Shown: one piece after another, positions 1 to 9,523 of the stretch
Position numbering within the stretch: position 1 is the stretch's first letter
Layout: every line of letters begins with the position of its first letter
Source of the DNA: Hyphochytrium catenoides
Taxonomy: Eukaryota > Sar > Hyphochytriomycetes > Hyphochytriales > Hyphochytriaceae
Assembly (NCBI GenBank): GCA_900088475.1
Contig: FLMG01000265.1
Span: 207,226 to 271,225, forward strand
Direction: 5' to 3'
Length of the DNA stretch: 64,000 nucleotides
Notes under the pieces: generated by a model
The model's input: only the letters and a program-made list of their open reading frames with translations
Databases searched by the model: none
What the model was told of the DNA's origin: nothing
Program-made: the position numbers and the translations under genes

Positions 1-1098
1 TCGTTCTCGTCCTCGTTGTACATGGTGATGACAACCATCAGTTTGGGCCTCCTTCCCCTTCTCATACATTGAAGAAGGTATCCATCCTCTGAGAACTTAT
101 CCACCTTCTTGGTGGAGCAAGCTGTGTAGTACATCACGCGGAACTCCTCAGAGTCTGAGCCTAGAGCTGGGGCCGCAGCCTTGCCCCTAATTCTGCCTAT
201 AAGATCGGTCGTCACTGTTCGCCCAAGTCTTCGAGGAGGAGGTCCCTGCTTTCCATTATCCATCCAATTTGCAATCGCCTCACACCAGCCCATGACATCG
301 AGCGCTTTCTGATGAATTCTGCCAACGAAATGGTTAGCAGAGCTTGGTGGAGCAAACTTAAGAGATCGAGAGCAGAGGGACAGTAGAGCCTATGTCTGAT
401 CAGATCACATGTTACAAACAGTAACATAGCACGCACGAATCAACAAAAACATGGACTAGTAAGAAAACGACAGCAGAGCACGTGACATGAAGAGTAATCA
501 CTCACAGGTTCCGCACATGAGGGTCACCCTCATCATCACCGACTCTGGTAAGCATTTCTGCTCCATCCAAGAAAGCCTTCATGGCCACGGGATATCTTCC
601 TTCTTTCTCCGCATCCACACCCTGATTCAAGAGCCTAAAGGCTTCATCCAAAGAGTCGGGCACTTTGTTCATGTTGGTTAAGGACTTGGTTCTGTTTTTC
701 ATAAAGGTAGTGCGGGGTGATGGCGTCGCGTTGGGATCCATGTAAACTGAGGCACCACGGTTCTCTCCAAGGAGATGCCTCCGGCTGGGCTCATCAACCC
801 ACACAGCTGGATCGACACCTGGGGTACCTCCAACTTGAGTTTGCCTTGCTACATCCGGGTTGACAACTGGTTGCGGACCGCCCCCCATCTGCCTGGGATT
901 ACCGCCATAACCGTGATATGCAGAGGGGTCCTGATGAAAGGTGTTGGGAACGTTACCTCTTGACGGATAGCCTGGGGTAGGATTGGGTTGGTAGCTGCCT
1001 GCTGCTTGATAGTTACTAGGCTGATAGCTCTCAATGCTATCAGCGCTCTCCCCCGTTCCGTAGAACTGGCGGGGATTGCGTGGGGCACGTCCAGCCAT
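1..1098 (-). CDS. Chitin synthase with N-terminal MIT domain, 5' part (cut by left edge)
   Basis: A family 2 processive glycosyltransferase that would make chitin from UDP-GlcNAc at the plasma membrane; only the N-terminal part is in the window. Exon 1 (1098-506) starts at ATG 1098 and encodes a Pro/Gly/Gln-rich tail of about 130 residues, then an MIT-type helical domain (LDEAFRLLNQGVDAEKEGRY). The donor is AACCT|gtgagt. Exon 2 (from 318 down to base 1) resumes with LIHQKALDVMGWCEAIANW, finishing the MIT helices, and reaches the conserved LMVVITMYNEDENE motif that opens the catalytic domain. The catalytic core lies beyond the left edge. The intron (505-319) is phase 2 and sits exactly where the paralogue at 22159-24899 has one. 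MIT-chitin synthases are known from oomycetes, where the domain is thought to serve membrane trafficking. The N-tail is longer than in the second copy. Confidence 0.9.
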
Positions 1099-3276
1099 TT
1101 GACCTTGTCCCCTCAGCAGTTACACGCAGAAAGTGGCTGGGCAGCTTTGCTCCCTGTCACTTCGGGGACAACAGGAACTAGAGCCTAGTCCGGCCCGGAC
1201 CTCAACGGGCTTGATGATCAAATGAAGAGTTCTGATCTGATGATGCGTGCGATTGCTCTTGGAAGAAGTGAGAATGAGAAATTGACTTTCTGATGGTAGT
1301 GCCCACAGCTAAAGCACTGCTCTGCACGAAACTCCGGCAGGTTGGTAGCTTGTATGGCGAATTGGGGATGCGCAGAGGGCGACAGGAAGGGGAGGAAAAT
1401 GGAAGCGTGAGAGACGTGAAAGAGTCCAATGGAAAGCTTGCGTGGAGCCGCGAGGGCTCAGGCAATTTTCAATACGGAAGTGCAGAGGGAAAGTAGAAGG
1501 GGAGGATCTTTCCAGCGTATGAGAAGAGGCAGACTGACACAGGGACAGAGGAGGAAGAACAGAGGGCTCTTTTACACACTATGTGCTCGGCGGGTGGGAG
1601 GGGCAGATGAAAGCCATCTAGCCAGGTAGTAACTAGGCCCACCCATCCTGCCTGTGTGCACAAGGGGATTCCTGTCCTCTGTCCTCTCCGCAGTGTCTCT
1701 TCTTTATAGATCTCTGTGTACTCTGTCTCGTTGCCGTTGGTTCTGTCAGACCACTTTACCTAGGGAATTTGCCAATGATAGGATGTCTCTCGCTGGCTCG
1801 CTTTGTGATTCGAGTTTGATTGTGCTAGTGATGGAAACTGTCTTGTATGAGGGTAGAGGTATCCCTTCAAAATAAGACGTCTTGGATACCTAATAAGTGG
1901 ATTGTTCTGAGTTCTAATTACCGATACACAGCGCTAGCACACCATCACCCCTATCGCTATATTCGTCTGTCTCAGATTATTGGACTGGCTCTTCCTGTTG
2001 TTCAAAAGACAGACTCAGACCATAAGCTTCGACATGGAAAAATAAGAGTCAGGACAAAGATGGGTTACTCTAAGTCAAGAAGTGGTAGGGAGACAGACAG
2101 AAGGAAGAGAGATAGAAGTGTTAGTAGTCCAGTCATACACCACAATGATCCATGACCAAAGTGAGGGAAAGGGATTCAATGGCCACTTTGACCCCTGTCC
2201 TTCCTCCTCCTAGTCCATACATAGAACTACATAATCCCCAGTCCCTACATAAAGACATAGGTTTCCCATCCTATGGGCCTAGATATAACGTTAGCGGCTC
2301 CTGAAAGCAGGGCAGGGATCAAGTGGATCAATTCTCAACGTCTGACTGGCTAAAAGGAAATTTGGATCTCTGTTTTATAGGCAAAAGGACCGTAGATCGA
2401 CAGGATCGGCGGTGCCTCAAAGCGGATGTGCAGCATGAAAAGGCTCAAGTTCTAGGTACAGCAATGTTGGAATCAGCAGTAGACTCGAGGATCATTAGAG
2501 CCTTGGATCATCTTCATAAAGTAAGATAGCTTCCTTCATAGGTGTGCAGAGAAGATAGAGCAGTTACAGATTGTGGGGCGGAAGAAGGAAGCCACGAACG
2601 GCTTTTCTATTACTCAGTCCTTTTCCTCATAAGAGTCCCTAGGTAAGAGAGGTATACGTATCGGTCGTACAAGGATAGAGTCGCAGGTGAAGGCTGGCGG
2701 AGAAGACAGAGAATGACAATCAAACCATGAGGTAGCACCATAAAGCATATAAGGGACGACAGGGTCTGGAGGCAACATAGCCGTCTGATTCATCCCATCA
2801 TTAGCGACCAATTACCACTACTCCGCATGTCATTTGTTTGAGATGATCCTTACCTGCCTTCGACCGTGTCTGACGTTTCATAATAGGAGCCAAACATTTG
2901 TGATCTTCAACATTTGAGTTAAGACGAAGGGCGAGTGAGAGGCATGCTGTCTCAGGCAGCGATCCTGCCAGTTGTCTCGACAAGCGGTGCAGACAAGCGG
3001 TGCTGATTTAGTCAAAGATTTAGGTGCACCAGAGGGACTGCCTTTGATACCTAATCGCTATTCTAGTAGTCATTGTGCGCACAGCTATTCCTTTTCAAAC
3101 ACGTTGGTGAGGGAGGTCAGCTGCGCAATCTGATAACTCTCCGGCGATAGCCTCACCTCCCGCAGTTCCTTAAGGCTTCACGTGGCATCATTCTTAGAGG
3201 ACATTGCAATCCCTAAGGCATTAGAAAGTATCGCTATCTGTCTCCAATTTGGCTGTGCCTTCGCTTCCTCCCCTGG

Positions 3277-3348
3277 CACCTTCTACACTGACCATCTGCT
3301 CTTCAAGCTCCATCTCCCACCTTCTACACTGACCATCTGCTCTCCAAG
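3277..3348. repeat. Two-copy direct repeat, period 41
   Basis: A segment starting caccttctacactgaccatc at 3277 recurs at 3318. About 31 bases are repeated with one mismatch, separated by about 10 unique bases. It looks like a small local duplication in non-coding DNA. Confidence 0.8.
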
Positions 3349-3943
3349 GACGTCTTTCTTCCATGTTGGATTGATTTCGATCATGGTGGACCGTCACCAT
3401 CCTCCATCATTGTTGTTCACTCCGCCGCCCCAGTCATAATGAAGCATTGTGCGACTGCCCTTTGGCCCCATTCCTGACCTTCTAATCCATGTAGTGCCAA
3501 TGCATTCTATCAAGCAGATACTATATCGGCAACTAATGTTCCTAGGGGTCGAGGTCATTCCTAACGGTCCGATCAGTAGCAGTAGTTGGCAGCGTAGCGA
3601 ATTGTCAAAGTTCGTTAACAACCGGTCTGTCGTCACAATCAGCGTCCTTCAGCGTGTTCCGATACGCACCGTATCACTACGCTCAAGAAGTCAGGTCACA
3701 CCATTGTTGGCGTCCCATTCGTGCTAAGGCGTTCACAACTCATCTCTAATGAGTAGCTTAGCCTATTCCTCCAATCGAAGCGCGTCGTCCCCAAACCCGG
3801 AGATGATGCGGGTGAAGCATCGGCTGGACAAACACCACTTTCTGCCGGCGGTAACAAACATTGTCAAGCACCATGTTATACTGCTCCACCTTGACCTCTG
3901 CATGGTACTTTCCTCGCATGCGACCCTTGCCGAACAGAAAAGA

Positions 3944-4122
3944 CTATGATCCAAGAATTTTACGTCTTGCATAAACTTTGCGGCGCTGCTGCTGCAGGCC
4001 CTCACTCTAAGGCAACCATGCATAGGACTTACCTTTAAGTGGTCAAAGCGCCAAGCGCTGCTTTGCCTCCCGTTCCCACTAAGATCTGCATATACCTGGG
4101 CCGTAAGCTGGTTTGAAGGTGT
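3944..4122 (-). other. Exon-like fragment, possible gene remnant
   Basis: On the minus strand an acceptor (ttataattag) at 4123 is followed by 30 open codons ending RFDHLK at 4033. A strong donor (gtaagtcc) follows. A possible acceptor (gcctgcag) leads to QQRRKVYARRKILGS and a stop at 3944. The implied intron is only about 41 bases, and no start or flanking exons were found. The peptide is not recognised. It could be a decayed gene, an exon of an unseen gene, or chance. Confidence 0.2.
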
Positions 4123-4519
4123 CTAATTATAAAGTAGTTGATCATGGAAGATCCTTTTCCTCTCAATGTCTGAGGGTGCACCTTTAGCTCTACATTCAAT
4201 CTCATTCGACAGGCAACCTTACTAATTCTCGGCTTGGCTCCTCTACATCTGCTAGGGTCGCCTTCCAGCGTTCGGCTGAGTTGGACAAGAGCTACATCCC
4301 ACGTGTGCTGGGCTTCTTCTCTCGCGCGCTTTCCCTATTTCCTACTGGCTCCAGAGACAGCGAGGGACGGTGAAGGGAGTGAACAACAACGATAGAAAGA
4401 TGAAGAGACAAGGTGGAAAAAGCGAAGCAAGAAGAGGAGGTGATGAGACATGGGATGTTGTCTTCTTATTATCTTCCCGCAGGCAACGCGCTCTTCCCAG
4501 CTGAAGAAGAGAAGGATGC

Positions 4520-4810
4520 CGATGATTATCTAAGGCTGAATCGAGCTCAGAGAGTTTGAGCCAGACAAGGAAAGAAGAAACGCACTGCAAGTGCAGCTGG
4601 CTATCCCTACCTTTCTAGCTCCTGAATGCGTGATTATATGCGGTATGTTAGAGGGATTCTGAGGATTGACTAAGGCTGAACGGAGCTCACAGCTCGTGAG
4701 GCAGACAGAGACGAACGCAGTATTGACGACTACCTTTCCAGCTCTTCCTTTAATGCTTGATAATTCTAAAGGATGCCGAGAATTATTCCAGGCTGAACGG
4801 AGCCTCACAG
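4520..4810. repeat. Degenerate tandem repeat, about three copies
   Basis: The phrase aggctgaa(t/c)ggagc(c)tcac recurs at about 4533, 4673 and 4790, giving periods of about 140 and 117. Shared flanking words include ggatgccgatgattat / ggatgccgagaattat, and the block gacaaggaaagaagaaacgc is echoed by gacagagacgaacgc. It is a non-coding tandem duplication that has diverged, lying 0.4-0.7 kb past the 3' end of the ABC transporter. Confidence 0.65.
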
Positions 4811-5173
4811 CTCCCAAAAAAAGACGAGGCAACCAACCTCTTCTGGGGATACCCGTGAGATGATATCCGCCTGCTCTGCTGTATCTTGGAAGACCTTTCA
4901 AAAGACCTTCTCACCCAGAGGTCGATGCTGCACTGTGATACACCAAAAAACAATGAAGCGGCAACGCTATCGGAATTCCTCGAAGGAAGAGAGTCGTCTG
5001 GAGGAGGAAGAATCTGAGCTTGACTCTATTGGTCTTTACCCGATAGGCTGCTATTAATAGGATTGAGAAGGTTCTACCGCGAGGAATGGCTCGAAGGCCG
5101 GACTGAATCAGAGTCGTATGACAAGCAAATAATATGCATTCATTGGGTTTACACGTCACTAATAATGAAGGAC

Positions 5174-8100
5174 CTAGCGCACAATGTGCCGGATATACTT
5201 GAGGGCCAAGTAGCATAAAAGGAAAGTAGAACACCACTCGATCATGAGAACGCCCATGTTACGAAGGGTAATGTCCGCGTCAAAGCCAAAGTTCTTCTCA
5301 ACAAAGGCCTGGACAGTGACAACCTCCTTGCCACTCTGTATCTCACGGCAACCAATAGAGCTCCCATCTGAGTTACACTGAGCAAACTGTGAAGCAGAAA
5401 GAGCACTGAAAGCGTTGGAAGATGGGGCAATATATGTAATCCAGCGGTACCAAGGCTTCATCTGATTGACCGGTAGAAGGAAACCCGAGAAGATGTTGTA
5501 GATGATGGTGATAGCCCCGACAGCAATGTTTGCCACCTTCTCGTTTGGCAGCACTTGGCAGCATAGTTGGCCCACGTAGGTGGCGAGGCCGCCATACAAG
5601 AAGTATATCCACAAATACCAGCCATAGTCCGCAGCCGTAGGTGAGAACCCAACCATCCAGTACATGATAGAGACGAAGATGCTGATGTTTACTGCCAGAT
5701 AGGGCAGCTCCGCAAGGAACAATGCTGCTTGATAGCTGAAGGCCGAGTACATGTTTGCGGCACGCTCCCGATAGTAGACAGCACGCTCCGCGCAAGTAAT
5801 CTCGATGACCGTCATGAGGTTGAAGACGCCAATGAAGTCCATGATCATGTAGTTCAGAGCCACAGCGGAGTTGACAGCTGACGGAGAGTCAATCTTGATT
5901 TGCCAAAAGACGCTACCAAAAAAAAGGCCGAAAAAAGGAAAGAGAATGAGACGAACCAGGTTGTATCGCGGTGTCCGCCAGTACGCCTGAGCAGCTCGTT
6001 TAACCGTAAGACGTAGTTGGTAGCTAATGGGAGTGTTTGAGGAAGTAGTAGAGCCAGCACCGCCATCCTCTTCTCCAATGTTCTTCTCTGCTGTGCCGTC
6101 AAGCACTTCAGACTGCAATTGCAAGGTAGCCGCAAGCTCCGACTCCATGTTACGCTTAAGGTCACTGGCGTTGTAGACCACAGCATAATCAGTGTCAGTA
6201 TCCAATTTCTCTCTTCCAACACCGGCACCAATGACTTCTAGCATATAGGTGGCAGGATTAGCATGGGAAGGACAAGGCGACGTTCCGGGAACCGATGCAA
6301 AGTACTGGATGATATCGGCACTGCCGTCACCAAGTGGACCAAAGTACACCACATGTCCACCCATCCTCAGAAGCAGCAGGTTATCAAAGGACTCAAAGAT
6401 CGCGCGAGAGGGCTGGTGGATTGTGCACACCACGGTTCGACCGCTGCTGGCAATGCGCCGAATCACCTCCATGACCATCGTAGCTGCTAGCGCATCCAAG
6501 CCGCTGGTCGGCTCATCCAGGAAGAGAATGGAAGGATTCGCAACAAGCTCCACACCAATTGTTAGTCGTTTCCGTTGCTCGACAGTCAAACCGCCCTTGC
6601 CCAGCTCTCCGACCATCTTGTTCTCAAGAGGTGTAAGCTCTAGCATCGCCAGAATTTTATCCACAAACGCTAACTTCTGCTCGTCGGATACACCATAGCC
6701 TTGACGAAGGCGTGCAGAGAAGACTAAAGCCTCTCTCACAGTGGTCGTCTGGCTGTGAATGTCCATCTGCTCACAATAGGCAGCAAGCTTAGCGAACTGC
6801 TTATCATCCTTAGGGACCCTATTAATAAAGATATCCCCACCCATAGTGCCGCCAGTCTTGCGGCCCGCGAGGACATCCATAAGGGTGGTCTTGCCAGCAC
6901 CCGTTGCACCCATCAATGCGGTCATAGTACCAGGTTTAGCAAAGGCGGATACCCCGTTCAAGAGCCTCTTGGTCCTTCCCTTGTCAATGGGATCAGGAAC
7001 CTCATAGGTCAGATTCTGCCAGACCAGCGTAGCAGGTATGAACTTTTCCATGTCCCCGTACTCAGCAGCACCACCTTGCTCCAACGTGGAAAGAGAGGTA
7101 CTTGGTTGCACGATGTTGCCACTGCCATCAGTATGCTGCTGTACTGCTGGAGTATGCTGTCGCCCAGCCCTCAGATGCTGCGCGAACTCCTTCTCATGTA
7201 CGGCAATGACTCTTTTGGTTGGCTTGGTATAGCGAATCTTGTGCAAAGCCACCGTCGCCAGGCACGTGAACAGAATGAAGTAACCAAGCAGCACTCCCAG
7301 TCCACCCCAAATGAGCTCCTCACGCTTGACGACTTGGTAAGTGTCAAGCCAGTAATCCGTGTCCTGTCCTGGGAGAGGGTAACCACCTCCTCCAGACCCA
7401 TCCGAAATGTAGCGGTCGCTGTAGAATTCATTAAGAACCAATATTCTAAGAGTCCATCCAAGAGGGTTGATCCAGAAGAACCACTTCCACCACGGAGGAA
7501 TTAGGTCGGGAAAGATGATGTTGCCTGAGAAAGTCAAAAACATCACCACAGACACAGCATCCAAGCACTGCGCGATCACAATCTGTGGCGACACTGCTCC
7601 AAGTAACATCATATACGCCCCAATGGCATGCTGGTAAGCAACCAGGGCCAAGATGAAGATGAAGAAGGCGTAAGCACTTGGTGCCAGACCAGCCATCCAG
7701 TACATCGATATGCCCAGGACAAGAGCGACCATAAGGTTGACAGGGACCCAGACCAATGTGTAAGCTATACCGTAAGATGAAGTGCGATAGAAGTTTCGCG
7801 GCCGTTGCTTATAGAAGACGCGGCGTAAGTCCAGAGTCAGTGGAATCTGCTGCCACGCTTGCCGTTGAAGAATGGCAGCACTAAAGAAAAGCATGCGGAA
7901 GTAGAGCTTGGGGTTGATGTCAAAGTAGAGAATGCCGACGCCGAGACCAACAATCAGTGCCTCCAAGAACTTGCCAATCATGAGCGGCCGGTCACGATAA
8001 GTAAGCTTGGCTTGCCTCTGGGTCAGAATCCATGTACTTTTAAAGAAGTCAAGGACAAAAGGACTCTCATCCTTCGTTTTGACAATAGACGCGTGCATCT

Positions 8101-9523
8101 CTAGCTTCTTGCGATTCTCTGTCTTCTCGACATCCATATCGTGCAAGAACCCCTGTTGGAGCTGCGTGGCCATAGTCCGGGCGTAAGTTGATTCCTTGAA
8201 GGCAGCAGCGAACTCTGCCGAAGTTTTCGGAGCCTCGGAGGCAGCTCCTGGCATGACGTAGCGCTGGCGTTGTTCCGTAGTTAACATCAAGAAGAACTCA
8301 GCGACATCGCAGTTGGCAGGGCAAAGGTATCCCAAGGACTCGAAGTATTCCAACGCTTCCTTCGTGGGACCGTGGTAGATGATGTGTCCTCTGTCAAGGA
8401 GAATGAGCTGGTCGAACAAATCGACCACCTCGGGTGGGGGCTGGAGAAGGGCCACGAGCACCGTACCATGCAGCTCCTTGGCCCACGTCTTCATTCCCTT
8501 GATAATGTCGAACGTAGCTGCGCTATCAAGGCCAGTAGAGATCTCGTCACAGAGAAAGACACTTTGATGACCAACCATAATCTCGCCGATGGTCACTCGC
8601 TTCCTCTCCCCGCCTGACACACCTCGCAGCAGCTCGTTGCCGACGACGGTGTTAGCGCACACGTTCAAGCCCAACAAGTACATGATGAGTTCAGCACGCT
8701 TCTCTGCCAAGTTCCGCAGCTCCTCAGTAGGCTGACTAGAAGGCAGGCCGTTGAGGCACTTGTCGGCGAACTCGATCGTCTCCCGCACCGTCAGAGTTGG
8801 AGCATGGACGTCGATTTGATCGATGAGACCAACGATCTTGTCAACATCCACTGCACTGGCATCCAGCCCATTGTATTGAACCGTACCCTCCAGACGGCTC
8901 TGCTTGGTGCTCTCCAGCTTGCCTGCGATGGCACGGAGAAACGAGGACTTGCCTGAGCCTGGCCCTCCAAGTACCAGAGTCGTGGAGCCAGGAGGAATGA
9001 CACCGCTGAGGTCGTTCAGGATGGTCTTGGTGAAGGAACGGTCACGGGAAAAGGCTCCAGAGACGTGAGTACCGATAGACTCTCCCTGATGCTTCGTGAT
9101 AGGGACATCGGCTGTATATCGAAGCTTCTGGAAGCGCAGCTCTGTAGAGGGCATTCGTCGTCGGTAGAGCTCGAACAGCGCCTTGTATTTCGAGTAGAAT
9201 CGGTCCAGACCTCCCTTCATCATTGTCTCTACGGTCTCGGTGTCAATCTCGCTCAGCCGCTCATCGTCATGGAGCTTGAAGCCGCCGCGGAGGCTGTCAA
9301 CGACCTTATGAATAGATCGCTGAATAGACTCGGCAAAGCCATGATGAGAAGAAGCGCTGCGAGGAGTGTCCTTATGGCTGCCTCCTTGTAGCGCTATCTT
9401 AGCATCAAGCATCTGGTCGCTGGGCTTCGGCGTGAGGGCCAGTCCAGTTTCATCTTGAAGGCCCCTCAAGGCTGGCCGGCTGCGATCGGCGCCGCCGCCA
9501 CCGCCCGAAGACTCGGCGGCCAT
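5174..9523 (-). CDS. Full-size PDR-type ABC transporter (ABCG family)
   Basis: An ATP-driven exporter of the pleiotropic drug resistance type, expected in the plasma membrane and moving hydrophobic compounds or lipids outward. One uninterrupted frame of 1449 residues starts at ATG 9523. The order is NBD1-TMD1-NBD2-TMD2, as in PDR proteins. NBD1 has Walker A GGPGSGKSS (about 186-194), signature VSGGERKR (about 300) and Walker B VFLCDEISTGLD; its switch position is Q (LVALLQPPPE) rather than H. TMD1 spans roughly 500-760. NBD2 has Walker A GATGAGKTT (about 872), the atypical PDR signature LTVEQRKRLTIGVEL, Walker B ILFLDEPTSGLD and switch H (TIHQPSRA). TMD2 fills about 1190-1449. The length is normal for the family. 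Absence of introns is notable beside intron-rich neighbours. The substrate cannot be read from the sequence. Confidence 0.96.
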   Translation of the reverse strand: MAAESSGGGGGADRSRPALRGLQDETGLALTPKPSDQMLDAKIALQGGSHKDTPRSASSHHGFAESIQRSIHKVVDSLRGGFKLHDDERLSEIDTETVETMMKGGLDRFYSKYKALFELYRRRMPSTELRFQKLRYTADVPITKHQGESIGTHVSGAFSRDRSFTKTILNDLSGVIPPGSTTLVLGGPGSGKSSFLRAIAGKLESTKQSRLEGTVQYNGLDASAVDVDKIVGLIDQIDVHAPTLTVRETIEFADKCLNGLPSSQPTEELRNLAEKRAELIMYLLGLNVCANTVVGNELLRGVSGGERKRVTIGEIMVGHQSVFLCDEISTGLDSAATFDIIKGMKTWAKELHGTVLVALLQPPPEVVDLFDQLILLDRGHIIYHGPTKEALEYFESLGYLCPANCDVAEFFLMLTTEQRQRYVMPGAASEAPKTSAEFAAAFKESTYARTMATQLQQGFLHDMDVEKTENRKKLEMHASIVKTKDESPFVLDFFKSTWILTQRQAKLTYRDRPLMIGKFLEALIVGLGVGILYFDINPKLYFRMLFFSAAILQRQAWQQIPLTLDLRRVFYKQRPRNFYRTSSYGIAYTLVWVPVNLMVALVLGISMYWMAGLAPSAYAFFIFILALVAYQHAIGAYMMLLGAVSPQIVIAQCLDAVSVVMFLTFSGNIIFPDLIPPWWKWFFWINPLGWTLRILVLNEFYSDRYISDGSGGGGYPLPGQDTDYWLDTYQVVKREELIWGGLGVLLGYFILFTCLATVALHKIRYTKPTKRVIAVHEKEFAQHLRAGRQHTPAVQQHTDGSGNIVQPSTSLSTLEQGGAAEYGDMEKFIPATLVWQNLTYEVPDPIDKGRTKRLLNGVSAFAKPGTMTALMGATGAGKTTLMDVLAGRKTGGTMGGDIFINRVPKDDKQFAKLAAYCEQMDIHSQTTTVREALVFSARLRQGYGVSDEQKLAFVDKILAMLELTPLENKMVGELGKGGLTVEQRKRLTIGVELVANPSILFLDEPTSGLDALAATMVMEVIRRIASSGRTVVCTIHQPSRAIFESFDNLLLLRMGGHVVYFGPLGDGSADIIQYFASVPGTSPCPSHANPATYMLEVIGAGVGREKLDTDTDYAVVYNASDLKRNMESELAATLQLQSEVLDGTAEKNIGEEDGGAGSTTSSNTPISYQLRLTVKRAAQAYWRTPRYNLVRLILFPFFGLFFGSVFWQIKIDSPSAVNSAVALNYMIMDFIGVFNLMTVIEITCAERAVYYRERAANMYSAFSYQAALFLAELPYLAVNISIFVSIMYWMVGFSPTAADYGWYLWIYFLYGGLATYVGQLCCQVLPNEKVANIAVGAITIIYNIFSGFLLPVNQMKPWYRWITYIAPSSNAFSALSASQFAQCNSDGSSIGCREIQSGKEVVTVQAFVEKNFGFDADITLRNMGVLMIEWCSTFLLCYLALKYIRHIVR

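Larger units (their letters stand above)
1099..5173. other. Intergenic region, no gene recognised
   Basis: This is about 4.1 kb between the chitin synthase start and the 3' end of the ABC transporter. It has only short open frames with no family resemblance. It contains a 41-base-period direct repeat (3277-3348), a degenerate tandem repeat (4520-4810) and a weak exon-like fragment (3944-4122), listed separately. No tRNA or rRNA was seen. Confidence 0.5.

Noticed and set aside
6755-7504. 249-codon frame on the plus strand inside the ABC transporter
   Set aside because: It is an antisense shadow of the transporter's second nucleotide-binding domain and linker, with no domain of its own.
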